A stretch of DNA of 64,000 nt from Mastigias papua (lineage: Eukaryota; Cnidaria; Scyphozoa; Rhizostomeae; Mastigiidae). Position numbers and translations under genes: made by a program. The notes under the pieces were generated by a model. That model did not search any database, was not told where the DNA came from, and saw only the letters and a list, made by a program, of their open reading frames with translations. The DNA is taken from positions 10,056,711 to 10,120,710 of the forward strand of contig OZ025268.1 in the NCBI GenBank assembly GCA_964019165.1, given 5' to 3'. Of the stretch, positions 33,541-47,799 are shown one piece after another (the stretch's first letter is position 1; the number at the start of each line of letters is the position of its first letter).

Positions 33541-36450
33541 ATAAAAAAATGTCAACGTGAAGTGAGGAAGACTTCCGAAAACTGGAACCAACAGGACACA
33601 TTAACGACAATTATTAAATACATAAAATTTTAACATCAAGTACCTTGGGCGGGCCTACAAGAATGATGTCACGGGCCGTTGTTTGGCCACCCGTGCTCAA
33701 GGGAATGGTGTACTGCTCCATTGACTCCATTCGAGTCAAATGGTAGTTCTGAGTTACCAGACACATGATTAATTTTTGCTTGGAATAAAAGTGGTTTCCA
33801 TTATACTTATTGATTATACGTTCAGGAAATTATTCATTGTAAAGATTAGGGCTTGTGCTACTATCGTCAGATACTTGTGTAGACTGACAAGTCTGTAGTT
33901 GGAGAACACACCAGTGGGTGTACGAATTTTTGACTCAAGAGGGAATTAGGACGGTGACAGCTTTGAAAAGGATCGTAAGTGTGGTCGGGTTTTATTGTCG
34001 AAATATGAAGTCACTACCCATTTTGCCTAACATTTAAGAAACTTTAAGAACTACAAGCAAAGAGTGACTCAAATGTGACCTGATGTTAAGCAACTTCATA
34101 CTAGGCCTTAAACCATATTTCTTGTGAAAAACGTGTACTGACAAAAGTACAGTGGAAAGTCTTTGTAGTGCCTTTAAGGCATAAAAGCTAAGGACATTAA
34201 AACACACTGCAGTGAACACTTAATAAATCTTTGGAGGAAAAGTATCTTGGGGGCCTTTCAAAAAACGCTAATTTCTTGCGTTGTATTGTAAATAGATAAA
34301 ACTATCTTCTGAAATTATTCACGCAAGATCATACAAATCATAAAAATTTGCGTTAGATTTTAGATTTCTCTATGTGTTACATGTTGTAAACTGAAAATAG
34401 CGAAGCAAAAATTTGAAATGCATCAGGGGGTGGGGGTATGATGAGTTATAGTTACGCGTAGTGATGGGGGTACCTTCAGAACGTACAATGGGGAGTGGGG
34501 CTCAAAATTGGGTAATTTGAGTGTACGTACGTATTGAATGGCCCCTTTCTGCAGCTGAAAGGTGGCTCAGAAATTTACGTTTCTTAGCACTTTCCTACAA
34601 TGATATGCACACGCTTTTTTATAAAAACATTGTACCAAAATTTCAGGAACTACAACCATTACTGTGTTTTTGTGGGTAGAAGCTTTTAAGCTTTGTGGGC
34701 ACTCAAAAGACAATCTTTACGTTTGACTTTAGTTTCCACTTTATTTTCTTCAGTAAATTAAAAGACCTTTAGCATTGGTGATTAGGACATTACCGGATCA
34801 GCAATTACATAACGTTTCGTCAATACCCAACATTGATACATTTCAATGGTAAGCACATATAGAACAAACATTCTTCAGTGCTACATGTTTTTTTATAAGC
34901 ATGCAAATTTTTCAAAGTAGGCTGAGGTAGCAAGGAAACTCAAGACAGGCTTAAAATATGCTTAAATTATGCTTATTTTTAGAAAAAAGGTTAGATCTAA
35001 ATTTTTATGGTACGTGAAAAGTTTGAAGGTTAAGGTTGATTCAATAGATTTAAACTGGCTGATTCAAACATTTTGTATGCAGCAAACACAATTTTAAATA
35101 TGTTAAACATAAATATAGCATAAACAGTACTTTAATCTATAAATTTTCAATAACGCTGTCAATGAAGTGAACCAAATTTTAGTCTTCAGGGGAAATAAAT
35201 TCTAAACGGGAGGTTTACCCGTTTCTTGGATTCTTTTTTCCCGGAAATTATGACACTTTCTAATGTTTTGTTTGTTTCAAAAACCTCAGAACTAAAAACG
35301 ACACTAAAAAAAGTATAAATACCAAGGCTGGGGAATATGCTTAGCATATGCTTAAAGAAATGTCCTATCTGAGCCTGGATATGCTTATAAACGCTATGCT
35401 TATAAAAAAACCTGTAAGGACTTTGTTCAGCTGTCCAAAAAGCCTATACTCACCTTTCGTACCAAGTGAATAGGAGGTGGGGGGCTCTTGGTAACAAGCC
35501 CCGATTATTAAAATTTCCATGTTTGAGTCTAGGCAAGATTTTTCCATGCAAGGAAGGATTTTTATCACACCCTTAATGATCTTCTTTTTTAAGATACCAT
35601 TCTATTACTTCAAAGTCACGTTATAACTCTGCAACGAAAATACTTCAAACCAGACGACTTTTCATCAAATTTCAAGGGTTACTACCTTACGTACTTTGAC
35701 CATAACTGGCTAATTTTCACCACTATGTAAACTTGCAGTAGTGAGTTATGCTTTTGTGTTACATCGTCACATATAGGTATATACATCGCCCAATCTTCGT
35801 CATCTAGTTTTGCATAATCTTTTATTGCTTGCATTTGATTTATTTCTATTTGTGGGTATTTTTGTTTGCTTTCTTTCTTGAGAACAATTAAGCGTGTTGA
35901 TAACTTTTGAGTTATTTTCTTATCTAAGTTGTTTTTCTTCTTAATGCGTCCCGGTTTAGTCGCGTTTTTGTGCAGTCACACGAGCTTATAGACTTCTAAG
36001 ACCTCATTCACACGTTATCGGATTCATTTGAATTGAACTCATTTTCACAACTGTCGGGTGTGCAGTGACAATCATCAAATTGCAAAGGTTACTCTTGTGC
36101 TTAATTGTAGGGGCGTGGAATTAGCAACGGGGTGGATATTTTTATAGAGTTTTATAACGTGGAGGGGTGATAATAGAATGACATACCGGGAAAGTCAACA
36201 ACCCTGGAGGAAGTAGGGTGGATGATCCCACCAGATAATGTCAAGTGAAAATTGGATGGAGTGGTAAACAGTGTTCCACCTGAAAAGGGTTGTGAAGTCC
36301 TTGATGGAGAGTTGACTCATGAATAAAAATGACATTAACAATATTGCTGATAGTGATGATTCCCACATTTTGCTAAAATCGTGGGGTCATACTCGACTGC
36401 TACATGGGGAGGAAAATCCCAGAAAGTGCAATATGACCACCCTTACAATT
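33541..36450. other. Intergenic with stray satellite and MITE-like pieces
   Basis: No gene seen. Degenerate single units of the downstream satellite lie near 35645-35730 and 36065-36100. Segments near 34545-34640 and 34880-34910 recall the ACACATTTTTT MITE family (GGTGGCTCAGAAA, CGCTTTTTTATAA). Confidence 0.4.
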
Positions 36451-36454
36451 AAAC

Positions 36455-38490
36455 ACAAACCAGTATGGCCTTAATTTCCTACAAACAGTGACTGAATTTT
36501 ACCACTATGCAATGCCCAATGAAAATAGTTGAGTTTTAGGACTGGTGACTTTTTTATCAAATTGCACAGGTTATAGCCTTACTTTCCTATGAACAGTACC
36601 TCATTTTCACCAAAATGTAATGTCCAATGAAAATAATTGCATTTTAGGTCTAGTGACTCTTCATCAAATGGCAAAGGTTATAGCCTTACTTTCCTACAAA
36701 TGTGCCTCATTTTCACCAAAATGTAATGTCCAATGAAAATAATTGCATTTTAGGTCTGGTGACTCTTCATCAAATGGCAAAGGTTATAGCCTTACTTTCC
36801 TACAAATGTGCCTCATTTCACCAAAATGTAATGTCCAATGAAAATAATTGCATTTTAGGTCTGGTGACTCTTCATCAAATGGCAAAGGTTATAGCCTTAC
36901 TTTCCTACAAATGTGCCTCATTTTCACCAAAATGTAATGCCCAGTGACATTTCATCAAATTGCAAAGGTTATAGCCTTTCTTTCCTACAAAAGGTGCCTC
37001 GTTTTCACAACTATCTGGTGTCCAATGAAAATAATTTCATGTTAGGTCTGGTGACTTTTCATCAAATGGCAAAGATTATAGCCTTACTTTTCTACAGAAA
37101 GTACCTCATTTTCACCAATATGCAATATCCAATCAAACTAATCAAATTTTAGGTCTGGTGACTTTTCATCAACTGACAAAGGATATAACCTTACTTTCCT
37201 ACAAAAAGTGCCTCATTTTCACCAAAATGTAATGTCCATCGAAAGTAGCTGAATTTTGTGTCTGGTGACTTTTCATCAAATGGCAAAGATTATAGCCTTT
37301 CTTTCCTACAAAAAGTGCCTCATTTTCACCAAAATATAGTGTCCAATGAAATTCGTTGAATATTAGGTCTGGTGACATTTCATCAAATTGCAAAGGTTAT
37401 AGCCTTACTTTCCTACAAAAAGCGCCTCATTTTCACCAAAATGTAATGTCCAATCAAAATAGTTGACTTTATAATCTCGTGACTTTTCATCAAATAGCAA
37501 AGGTTATAGCCTTACTTTCCTGAAAAAGTGCCTCTTTTTCACCACTTTCTGGTGTCCAATGAAAACAGCTGAAATTTGGTCTGGTAACTTGTCATCAAAT
37601 TGCAAAGGTTATAGCCTTACTTTCGTTCAAAAAGTGGGTCATTTTCTCCAATATATAATGCCCAATGAAAACAATGGCTTACTTTCATCCTCACGTAATG
37701 TCGGAGAAAGATAGTCGAACTTCAGGTGCGACGACTTTTCATCAAATTGGAAATGTTCTAGCCTTACTTTTGTACCAAAAGTGGTTCAATTTTATCACTA
37801 TGTAATATGAGTTTAAAGTAGTTGAGCGTTAGGTCCAATGACTTGTCATCAAATTTTTAGGGTTATAGCCTTACTTTCCTACGAAATGTGGCTTATTTTC
37901 AACACTATCTGGTGTCCAATGAAAATAGTTGAATTTCAGGTCTGGAGACTTTTTCAAATTGCAGGCGTTATAGCCTTACTTTCGTACCAAAAGTCCCTCA
38001 TTTTCACACCTATGTATTGTCCAATAAAATTAGTTTAAATTTAAGTCCGGTGACTTTTCATAAAATGGCAAAGCTTATTGCCTTATTTTCCTATAAAAAG
38101 TGCCTCATTTTCACCAAACTGTAATGTCCATTGATAATAGTTGACCGTCTGTTGATTTTTCATCACATTGCAAAGGTTATACCCTTACTTTCCTACAAAA
38201 TTCGCTCATTTTCACCAAGATGTAATGTCGAATACAAATAGTTGAAGTTCAGGTCTGGTGACTTTTCATCAAATTGGAAATGTTATAGTTTCCTACCAAA
38301 AGTGGTTTTAGTTGGCCACTATGTAAAAGTCCGATGAAAATAGTTGAATTTTAGGTCTGGCGACTTTCGTCAAATTGCAAAGTAAATTGAGCTGCAACCG
38401 TTGCAAGTTCAAGACATATTGAAAAGAATTCAATTTTAAATCTGGTCCTTTTGATCTCAATGCAATGGTTATACCCTCACTGTTTGGCCA
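36455..38490 (+). repeat. Satellite array A, 107-bp unit
   Basis: About 19 tandem units. Each carries GGTTATAGCCTTACTTTC, then GCCTCATTTTCACC, then TAATGTCCAATGAAAATA, then GGTCTGGTGACTTTTCATCA. Successive TTATAGCC boxes near the start lie 105-107 bp apart (36571, 36678, 36784, 36889). The best-matching units are in the first half, and units at the edges are degenerate. Short frames here are repeats in translation, not genes. Confidence 0.95.
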
Positions 38491-38639
38491 GAAGTTTGAT
38501 AACCCGGTTTCGTCCGCAATAAATCCAACATAGCTTCAATTCTGCTAAGGTTTCAAAAGTTCATATTTTATAGGTAATTTGTTAGCCTGATTTGGCTCAT
38601 GTTCACCACGCCAATGTGTAACATCCAACCATCCAACCA

Positions 38640-41080
38640 AAAGCTTTAGCCATGAAAATGATGAAAATGAGCGATTTTTCCCAAACAGTAAGGCTATAGC
38701 CTTGGTATTTGGGTGAAAAATGACCAAATTTGAACTTGATTGATTTTGATTGCAAATTGAAAAGTGATGAAAACGAGCGACTTTTGGCCAAAAATTAAGG
38801 CTATAGCCTTGGTATTTTGGTGATAAATAACCAAATTTGAAATTGATTGATTCTGTTTGCAGATTGAAAAGTGATGAAAATGGGCCATTTTTGGCCAGAA
38901 AGTTAGGCTATAGCTTTGGTATATGGGTGAAAATGACCAAATTTGAATTTGATTGATTTTGATTGCAGATAGACAGTGATGAAAATGAGCGACTTTTGGC
39001 TATAAAGTAAGACTATAGCCTTTGTGTTCTGGTGAAAAATGACCAAAATTTGAAATTGATTGACCTTGTTTGCAGATTGAAAAATGATGAAAATGAGCGA
39101 TCTTTGAACCAATAGTAAGCCTATATTCTTGGTATTTGGGTGACAAATGACCAAATTTGAAATTGATTGATTTTAATTGCAGATTGAAAAGTGATGAAAA
39201 TGAGCGATTTTTGCCAAACAGTAAGGCTATAGCTTTGGCATTTTGGTCAAAAATGACCAAATTTGAAATTGATTGATTCTGTTTACAGATTGAAAAGTGA
39301 TGAAAATGGGTGATTTTTGGCCAAATAGTAAGGCTATAGCTTTGGTATTGGGTGAAAAATACCCAGATTTGAAATTGATTGATTTTGATTGCAGATTGAA
39401 AAGTGATGAAAATGAGCGATTTTTGGCCAAAGAGTAAGGCAATAGCCTTGGTATTTGGGTGAAAAATGACCCAAATTTGAAATTGATTGATTCTGTTTGC
39501 AGTTTGAAAAGTGATGAAACTGGGCGATTTTTGGCGAGAAAGTTACGCTATAGCCTTGCTATTTTGGTGAAAAATGACCAAATTTGAAATTGATTGATTT
39601 TCATTGTAGATTGAAGAGTGATGAAAATGAGCGATTTTTGGTCAAATAGTAAGGTTATAGTCTTGGTATTTTGGTGACAAATGACCAAATTTGAAATTGA
39701 TTACTTGTGATTGCAGATTGAAAAGTGATGAAAATGAACAATTTTTGGCCAAATATTAAGTCTATAGCCTTAATATTTTGGTGACAGATACCCAGATCTG
39801 AAATTGATTGATTTTGATTGGAGATTGAAAAGTGATGAAAATGAGCTATTTTTGGCCAAATAGTAAGGCTATAGCCTTGGTATTTGGGTGAAAAATGACC
39901 AAATTTGAAATTGATTGATTTTGATTGTAGATTGAGAAGTGATGGAAATGAGCGACTTTTGGCCAAAAAGTAAGGCTATAGCCTTGGTATTTGGGTGAAA
40001 TATAACCAGATTTGAAATTGATTGATTTTGATTGTAGATTGAAAAGTGATGAAAATGAGCGACTTTTGGCCAAAGAGTAAGGCTATAGCCTTGGCACTTG
40101 GGTGAAAAATGACCAAATTTGAAGTTGATTGATTTTGATTGCAGATTGAAAAGTGTTGAAAATGAGCGATTTTTGGTCAAATAGTAAGGCTATAGTCTTG
40201 GTATTTTGGTGAAATATGACCAAATTTGAAATTGATTGATTTTGATTGCAGATTGAAAAGTGATGAAAATGAGCGACTTTTGGCCAAAGAGTAAGGCTAT
40301 AGCCTTGGTATTTGGGTGAAAAATGACCCAAATTTGAAATTGATTGATGTTGATTGCAGATTGAAAAGTGATGAAAATGAGCAATTTTTGGCCAAAGAGT
40401 AAGGCTATAGTCTTGGTATTTTGGTGAAAAATGAACAAATTTGAAATTGATTAATTTTGATTGCAGATAGAAAAGTGATGAAAATGAGCGATTTTTGGTC
40501 AAATAGTAAGGCTATAGCTTTGGTATTTTGGTGAAAAATGGCCAAATTTGAAATTGATTGATTTTGATTGTAGATTGAAAAGTGATGAAAATGAGCAATT
40601 TTTGGCCAAATAGTAAGGTTATAGTCTTGATATTTTGGTGAAATATGACCAAATTTGAAATTAATCGATTTTAATTGTAGATTGAAAAGTGATGAAAATG
40701 AGCGATTTTGGCCAAAGAGTAAGGCTATAGCCTTGGTATTTGGGTGAAAAATGACCAAATTTGAAATTGACTGATTTTGATTGCAGATTGAAAAGTGATG
40801 AAAATTAGCTATGTTTGGCCAAAGAGTAAGGCAATAGCCTTGGTATTTGGGTGAAAAGTGACCAAATTTGAAGTTGATTGATTTTGATTGTAGATTGAAA
40901 AGTGATGAAAATGAGCTACTTTTGGCCAAATAGTAAGGCTATAACCTTGGTATTTTGGTGAAAAATGACCAAATTATAAATTGATTGATGTTGATTGGAG
41001 ATTGAAAAGTGATGAAAATGAGCGACTTTTGGCCGCACAGTAAGGGTATAGCCTTGGTATTTTGGTGAAAAATGCAAACA
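38640..41080 (-). repeat. Satellite array B, 107-bp unit, inverted relative to A
   Basis: About 23 units. On the minus strand each reads AAGGCTATAGCCTTACT, then CCAAAAATCGCTCATTTTCA, then ACTTTTCAATCTGCAATC, then TTTGGTCATTTTTCACC. This is alignable with array A over its length, so A and B are subfamilies of one satellite lying head to head. GGCTATAGCC is a perfect 10-bp palindrome in most units. The array is flanked by similar stretches ending AAAAGCTTTAGCC (38638-38651) and ACAAAAGCTTTAGCC (41100-41114). Confidence 0.95.
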
Positions 41081-41114
41081 TCCTACCAAAACATTGAAAC
41101 AAAAGCTTTAGCCA

Positions 41115-43280
41115 ACCATTGCCATGCTCACTCACTAGGTTTAAACTATAAAAGTATTAGCTTGGGTGCATTCAAGCTATGCTGACGACGTAGACGCAAC
41201 TGTCTTGAAAGTGATATTATAGCTTTTAAACAAATTTTCAAGGAAAAAGCGAGCCAGTTCGATGACATCCTAGGAGCTTTGCAAGAAACAACCTGAGATA
41301 CCAGGTTGCTACATGTCCAAATGCTATAATTGAAATTCAACTGGTACTCGTAAACCACGCCACAAGTGCCACCCTAGAAATATCATTTTCTGTAGGAAGA
41401 AGATTCGACTGCTGGTCATAAACCCTGCCACACGTGTAACCCCAGTAAGATCATTTTCTGTATCAAGACCTGGTCGCGATCAAGCATGACACGGTCAAAA
41501 CCCAATGCCTTATCTTTCTTACACACATATAAACACCTGATAAGTTGTTTGGATGTGATCAGCGATGCCAAAAATTCAGTGTCGTTGAACAGCGTGCGAT
41601 ACAACAATTTCCGAACATTTATTAAATCAGACTTGTAACTTCATTTCAGGTAGACTTTTGTGCCATTCCCTGTTGAAAGTGTTAATGAAAAGGTATCGTC
41701 TCAATTTTTACTGCAACGCAGACACAGGTTGGGTTGAAGTAGATACTATGTGTTGAAGTACTTGATCTTTTTGTACAAAAAGGTGTATTTATGAATGAAA
41801 CTTGGCTCTGCTCCTTAACTGAAATAAAACTAAACGCATAAAATTGAATGTTTTCATATCAAATATATTGTAACAGCACCAAATTTGATATCAAATATTA
41901 GAATCCTGTGTAATAAATTCTAAAGTTGTATGGTAAAAAATGTATTGAAATAGGATTTGATAATCTCATATGATCCAACACATTTTTTGAGCATAAGGTA
42001 CCATAAAAAAACCATTCCCAATGTCTTCATATTCCAAGTGCTTTAAAAAATGATCCTATAGCCAACACAAATAAGCAGAATTAGATAGCCCGTCTACTTT
42101 CAAAATCACTTCGACGCCCCTGTTTTGATCAGAAAATTTGCAAAGCGTCATGCTACTTTATACTCAGTCATATTATAGCATTATGATCGGTCATTTTATG
42201 CCAATGAAAATAAGTCAATTTGAATTCTGATAAGTTTTCCATGAAAATGCGAAGGTTATAGCCTTAGTTTTGTACCAAAATTGCCTAATTTGCAATTTCT
42301 CATGAAAATACTTCAATGTGAATTCTTGGTCCCTATTGGCTCATTTCCTGCAATTTGTAACATCCTATGAGATTAATCCGATGAGAAATGTGGTCAATTT
42401 TCATCCAAATACAAGGGTCATTGTCATGCTTTTTGGGCAAAAATGGCTCACTCTCATCAGTGTGTAAAGTCCAAATTTCAATTCTGGCCTCTTTCTATCA
42501 AAATATAGAGGCTATAGCTTTACTTTTAGGGCACAATTTGGTCATAATTTAAGCAAGTATCAATCGGCAATATGGCCTGGTATTCCCAGTGATGCTCAAA
42601 ATGCATTGAATTACATGATTTGGGCAAAATTCGGACAAATGATGTAAAAAGATATAAAATAAAGCTCGAGTGTTCTATTCTTAAGGAGGACACAGAGTTC
42701 CCTTTTGAAACTTAATAATGCCATATTTAATGCCATTTTATGGCATAGTTTCATGAAACTTATGCTATTTCATGCTACTTTCTCTCAAAATTCAGGCAAT
42801 GTATGCTATCCTGTCGGTCTATTGTCAACAAAGCCGGTCCAAATCGTATTTCCTTTAGTAATGGAACTCATGGTTAAAGAAAATGAGAACCTGAATGTGA
42901 TTGTGAGAATGGAAAATAGCACAAATGTATGGTGTGTTTGTTCCTATTGAGTCACTATCTCTTTCAGGATCAAATATGGTAACAAATAGCATTTTGAACA
43001 GAACATTTACAAAATGTCATGCTACTTTATACTGAGTCATTTTATACCAAGTAGAAAAAATAATGCCAACCGAAGATTCTATGCTTTTCTTTTATCATAT
43101 ACTGTGCGGGAATCCTGAGCGATAGTATTCTTTTTTGCAATATCGTGAAGAGATATGCAAATGTGGAGCTAACAAACAGAGACTTGATGAGCATATTTGC
43201 AAATATACTTAAACCATATATGACTTGTTAGTCCTGTTTCTGTTATAGCTAAAATCCTTTCTCAAGACGGTTGAAAGAAT
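41115..43280. other. Degenerate satellite flank, no gene
   Basis: Between about 42190 and 42540 are worn copies of array A units (AGGTTATAGCCTTAG, AGGCTATAGCTTTAC). The rest shows nothing recognisable. A weak frame at 41416-41607 on the minus strand could be retroelement debris but lacks clear motifs. Confidence 0.45.
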
Positions 43281-43281
43281 C

Positions 43282-43434
43282 CAGGCCCGTAGCCAAGGGG
43301 AGGCCTGGGGGCAAGGCCCCCTGGACTTGTGAAATTTGACTCTGTGCCTCCCCAAAAAACATGAAATATATAGATATGTGTATTATATGTATTGGCTGTG
43401 CCCCCCTTGTGAGTTCAAGCTGGCTACGGGCCTG
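43282..43434. mobile_element. hAT-like MITE with 8-bp target duplication
   Basis: A 153-bp element starting CAGGCCCGTAGCC and ending GGCTACGGGCCTG. The flanks AAAGAATC and AAAGAGTC match at seven of eight positions, fitting an 8-bp hAT target duplication. The GC-rich interior can fold into a hairpin. Confidence 0.72.
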
Positions 43435-43442
43435 AAAGAGTC

Positions 43443-46400
43443 CAAGGGAAAACAGTAGCTTTCACCATGGAGTTTTCTGCCCAAGATGCATTTATGCAAA
43501 GGTGAATGAAGGGGTTAAGGAAGCCTCGCATTATAGCAAAGCTTACTATGCTATAATCTATATCGACAAAAGAGTAGTCAATTCAATGTCTAGCACAGAT
43601 GTCATCCAAAACTCTACCCCGATTGACGAACACCGGGCAAGAAGCTTACAAAGTCGAAAAAGCGTGCAAGGAACAACACGGTGGTTTAACAGTCTAACAG
43701 TACTGGTATGGCTGAGGAAAACAGGAGACTGGAAGCCAATTGTACATAACATAAAACGAGACGCAGCTACAACTGACATTAAAAAGAAAATTAGAGGCTC
43801 TGCCCAACAGAATGTAATCCAGCCGAAATAGGCTTTAAAGCCTCTAAACAGAGGGATAAATGCCTCAAAATTGAGAGGAGATTTACTATGAGAGAAGGGC
43901 CAAGCTGTTTAGTTGCAGTTGAAAGACCAAAAAAAGAGACCATGTTGTACAAAGTACAAGTCAAAGTCTCTTAATATTGAAGGAGAACTGACAACTAAAG
44001 ACAATAGACTTGCAAAATGGTCAGAAACGTAGGAAGTATTCGCATAGTCGATGGGGAGGGGGAGAACCACAGGAATTGAAGGGCACTTATACAACACCCT
44101 AAAGTTTAGCAGCCACACCCAATTGTACAAAAATTGCGCGTTATGCCAACTGTTATACTAACATACTTACTGCCCAGTCTGGAAATTTTGTAGTATGCGC
44201 AATGAAGTTTGGCTTTTTGGCAAATTTTTTGCGCACTAAGTAATGTCTTTGCGTATATTCCACTGGGAGTTGGTGGCTAGCATTGTTATATACAATACAG
44301 TACATGAATACATTCCTTCTACGTGTTGCGCACATTCTACGCAAACTGCGGACTGAAGATCTTTAGTAAGCACAGTGTCCAGACTGATTTATTGCAAACA
44401 AATAGGGGAATTAAGGATCTAGGTAGAGTAATATGGAGTGTGGGAAACCTTATTTGTGTCAAAACAGATAACGAGGGTACTCTGTGACTTTGCAAGAGCG
44501 TGGCTCATAAATTTTTCTCCAAATATAGGTTACACTACTAGGTTTTATGGCACTTTTTCAGCATTTGCAAAATATGGGAATACGTGCCCCCAGTGCCCCT
44601 GTCCTGTGTCAATGAATGTGGTTGTCAGTTGTGCAAAGGGACTTCCAGAACGAAGCCAAGTCCCCAAGCAATAGAGAGCAGTCTGGAGCGCAAAAATAGA
44701 TGTGTTTATGAGTTGCTATGGAAGGTTGATACATTCAAATACTCTGAGGGAGCAAGCTGCCCGTATTACTGTCACGAGAGTACCACTTGACAAAGATACT
44801 GATTAAAGTTAGTCATGCGAGAGCACCCAGCGGTGGAGAAAGAACAACATTAGGAGAAGACAGACCTAGGTATATGGTTTTTAATGGAGGAGTAAGGTGA
44901 AGCAAGTCAACCGGGATTGTACCAAGTGTAAACGAGAGAAAGCACGACGTTATGCAGAAGCATCCTCAGCTTCAGCAAGTTTACCTCAGTCAATCTTCCA
45001 AGATCATTTTAGCAAATATTCTCTAGTCCGGAATAGAAGGGGGGGTGAAAGTAAACGGGATGTTGGAAAAAACTATGAGCTAATAAGTGGGGGTGTGTAA
45101 TAAGTGGGGGGGGGGCTGGAAAATGTCCACGATGAATGTCTATGGGGTGGGCTGTTATAGATGGGGAAGGCCGACATGTGCATTGGACAACAAATCTCTG
45201 CGATTTGAAAAATGCCTTATTATTTTTCCTACATATTTTCTATCATACTACAAATGGCTTCCGTCGTCTTCCTTCATTTCATCATCGGCGGAACTTTCAG
45301 CTGCGTTTTCAGTACCTCTGACAGCAATTACTCAAACAGTGACTATGAGTAACTTTCGCCGGACAATTCTGGGTATGGTTTGGAAAATATCCTCTTTGCT
45401 CAAAATTTAATAAGCGGTGGGGGGGGGGGGTTGCAATAAGAATGTTCTGATATACTTCTTCTGAAAAAATAAATAGTCCGTGGGGAAGTCCATTTCGAAC
45501 TGGAGAGTACGTCTGGACTTTGCTGGTCCATTGTTTGTTAAAGCGAATTGAGGGATGGCAAAGGTTTACACTTTCCTTTCTCATGCGCTGTAACACGCGC
45601 AAGTCTCCTCGAATTAGAGGGAACTGCAAAAGAACTTGCAAGAAACAAGGTTAGAACGTAAGATGGCTCTACTAGATGTGCAGCGCTAGAAGTTGTAGAT
45701 AAAAAGGAGAGCACGGAAAAATCTACAATACCCATTCCAACTGTTACATTCGCTGAAACTGTCCGAGAAGAAAGATGCAAAGGAAAACTAAAATACAGTA
45801 ACGATAAAAGTAAGATCAAATTAAGGATCTATGATACAAGATTGACAGTAATAAAATATTGTCCATAGTGCAAGATTGACTGCAGCCTAAAGCTCAAATA
45901 CAAAATTACATCGTGCAAAGCATACAGTATGCAAACAGCATGCACATTGCTGTTATATCATTTTCTGGTAGAACTTTTCTTTTTCACTCATTGATATGAA
46001 TAAAAGTGATAACTCACGTGCAGTTTCTTGGGTATAGCTCCATGGCATAGAAACAACATCAGCCGCATATGAGGTGAATCTTAGGCCATAGCTCTTAAGT
46101 GTTAAACAAACACGTCAAGCAGATCTTGCAATAAAGCTTGGTACTACACTCTTGAGTCTGGAAAGCATCTTACCCGATTAATTTTCTTTTCAGATGACAG
46201 GGAGATTCTTTTTCAAACAAAAATATAGTTTATCAAGTGTATGCAAATAATTCTTTCTGTTACATCATCTCACTATTAGAATTTTTGTAGTTATAACTAC
46301 GGAAAGTTGTCTCCAATATGCCAACTACTCCAAGTGTGGAGCGGTCTCATGCAGCTGTGTCTACGAGTCATTTTCTTCCATGAACTGTCTTAAGCACGAT

Positions 46401-47790
46401 GAATTCAAAGGAATAGTTAAAGTTTCCACTCCATCGATACCCTGAAAGGAAAGCATGACAATTACCTCTTGTTGCAAAAGATATGTGAATTCCTGAAATA
46501 TATTGCACTGGCAAGCAAAATAAGAAAAAATAGAAAAACTGTGCTGCAGTTATAGCATACAAATTCTTCGTGCCAGCTTCGCAATCATTCAAGAACTGTA
46601 TAATCATAAAATATTGATCAATACTGTCACATATGTACTTAGGCAATTTTGATTTAGGGCATTCAGAATAACTTGACCAACTATATTTTTTGACCAACTG
46701 TATGTTCCAGCACACAAGGAAACAATGACAACAGTTGTTACTAACAGCAAGTTAATTGCAATACTGTATTTCCTGGAAAGAGCGGTCCACCTCAAAAAGC
46801 ACCCCCATCGAATGAGGGCCTCCCCTAAGAAGTATATCACTAAATGAGCGCTCTTTTAGAATGAGCACCCCCTTCTTTCTGCAATGAGTTTGATCCAACT
46901 ATATTGCTACACAATAGTTCGTCCGTTGCTCCTGCATGACGTGTTGTTTATGCTTAGCGCATTTTCTTTTGTGTGTTATGTTTTCAAACCGTTTCCCTAT
47001 AGTTCCATTGCCTCTTGCAATCACTCTGTTTTTTGTGTGTTATGCGTGCTACATGTAATATCATTAGTGGTTACAAATTCGCTATTGCAAGTCCTTATGG
47101 TCATAGTCATTCAGTGTAAAGTAGTTTAACATACAGGTGTGTAAAATGAAGTCACTGAATGCAGTCGCTATACAATTATTTTTGCTGATTTTTAAATGTA
47201 GAATATATAACATAAGGAGGGAGAAAAAAGTGAGGAAACAAGTACGTTTCTGCTCCCGATCCCCGATTTCAAATAGCTGTTTTGAACTGCCTCAATGAGG
47301 ACGCCAATCTGGCCACGGTAGCTAGGCTATTCTATATTTTACGAAAGCTACGAGGAGCGCAAGCACTGTTTTTATTAAATAGATTACATAGGCATTGTGG
47401 GGGAGGATTTTTTAGAGACTGGAAAGTTACCATCATATTGAACATTGCAATCAAACTTCGTCTGCGTCCATTGGGTATTAATGTATGTTTGGAGAGAGGA
47501 CCTAAGCGCATTTCTTATAATTGCTTGGCATTGTAAAAACTCAGTGGAAAGGAGAATAAAATTAATGCCTTACTAAGCTATGGGGAGTGCAGGAGTACTA
47601 AGAGTTGCAATGATAGGTAGATCTAGACATGGATCAACATAGCTAGATACAAGATTACCGGCGTGTTTAACTACCAATGGTCTACCAAGATTGGCAATTG
47701 CAAAATGCCATGAAACTTTTGAAAGTACGAAACGATGATATAAAAGAAGTACTTTTTAAGACAGCAAGGCAAAAGTCAATTTTACTCATT
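43443..47790. other. Intergenic, no gene recognised
   Basis: A 109-codon frame at 43502-43831 and others of about 80-115 codons lack recognisable domains or splice structure. G tracts at 45103-45113 and 45418-45430. The block at 46775-46875 (GAGCGGTCCACC to ATGAGCACCCCC) looks like a fragment of a dispersed repeat. Confidence 0.4.
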
Positions 47791-47799
47791 AACTAGAAA

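Noticed and set aside
36702..40929. Many frames with repeated blocks such as SLIFITFQSAIKINQFQIWSF
   Set aside because: They follow the 107-bp satellite units. The frame changes whenever the unit length shifts, and no start or splice context recurs.
41176..41215. CTGACGA followed by AGAC/GTCT and GAAA, like a hammerhead core
   Set aside because: The stem does not sit next to the core boxes, and no stem I or stem III partner is visible.
43502..43831. 109-codon open frame in the transposon graveyard
   Set aside because: No domain, no splice context, biased neither in composition nor in codon use. Likely chance.
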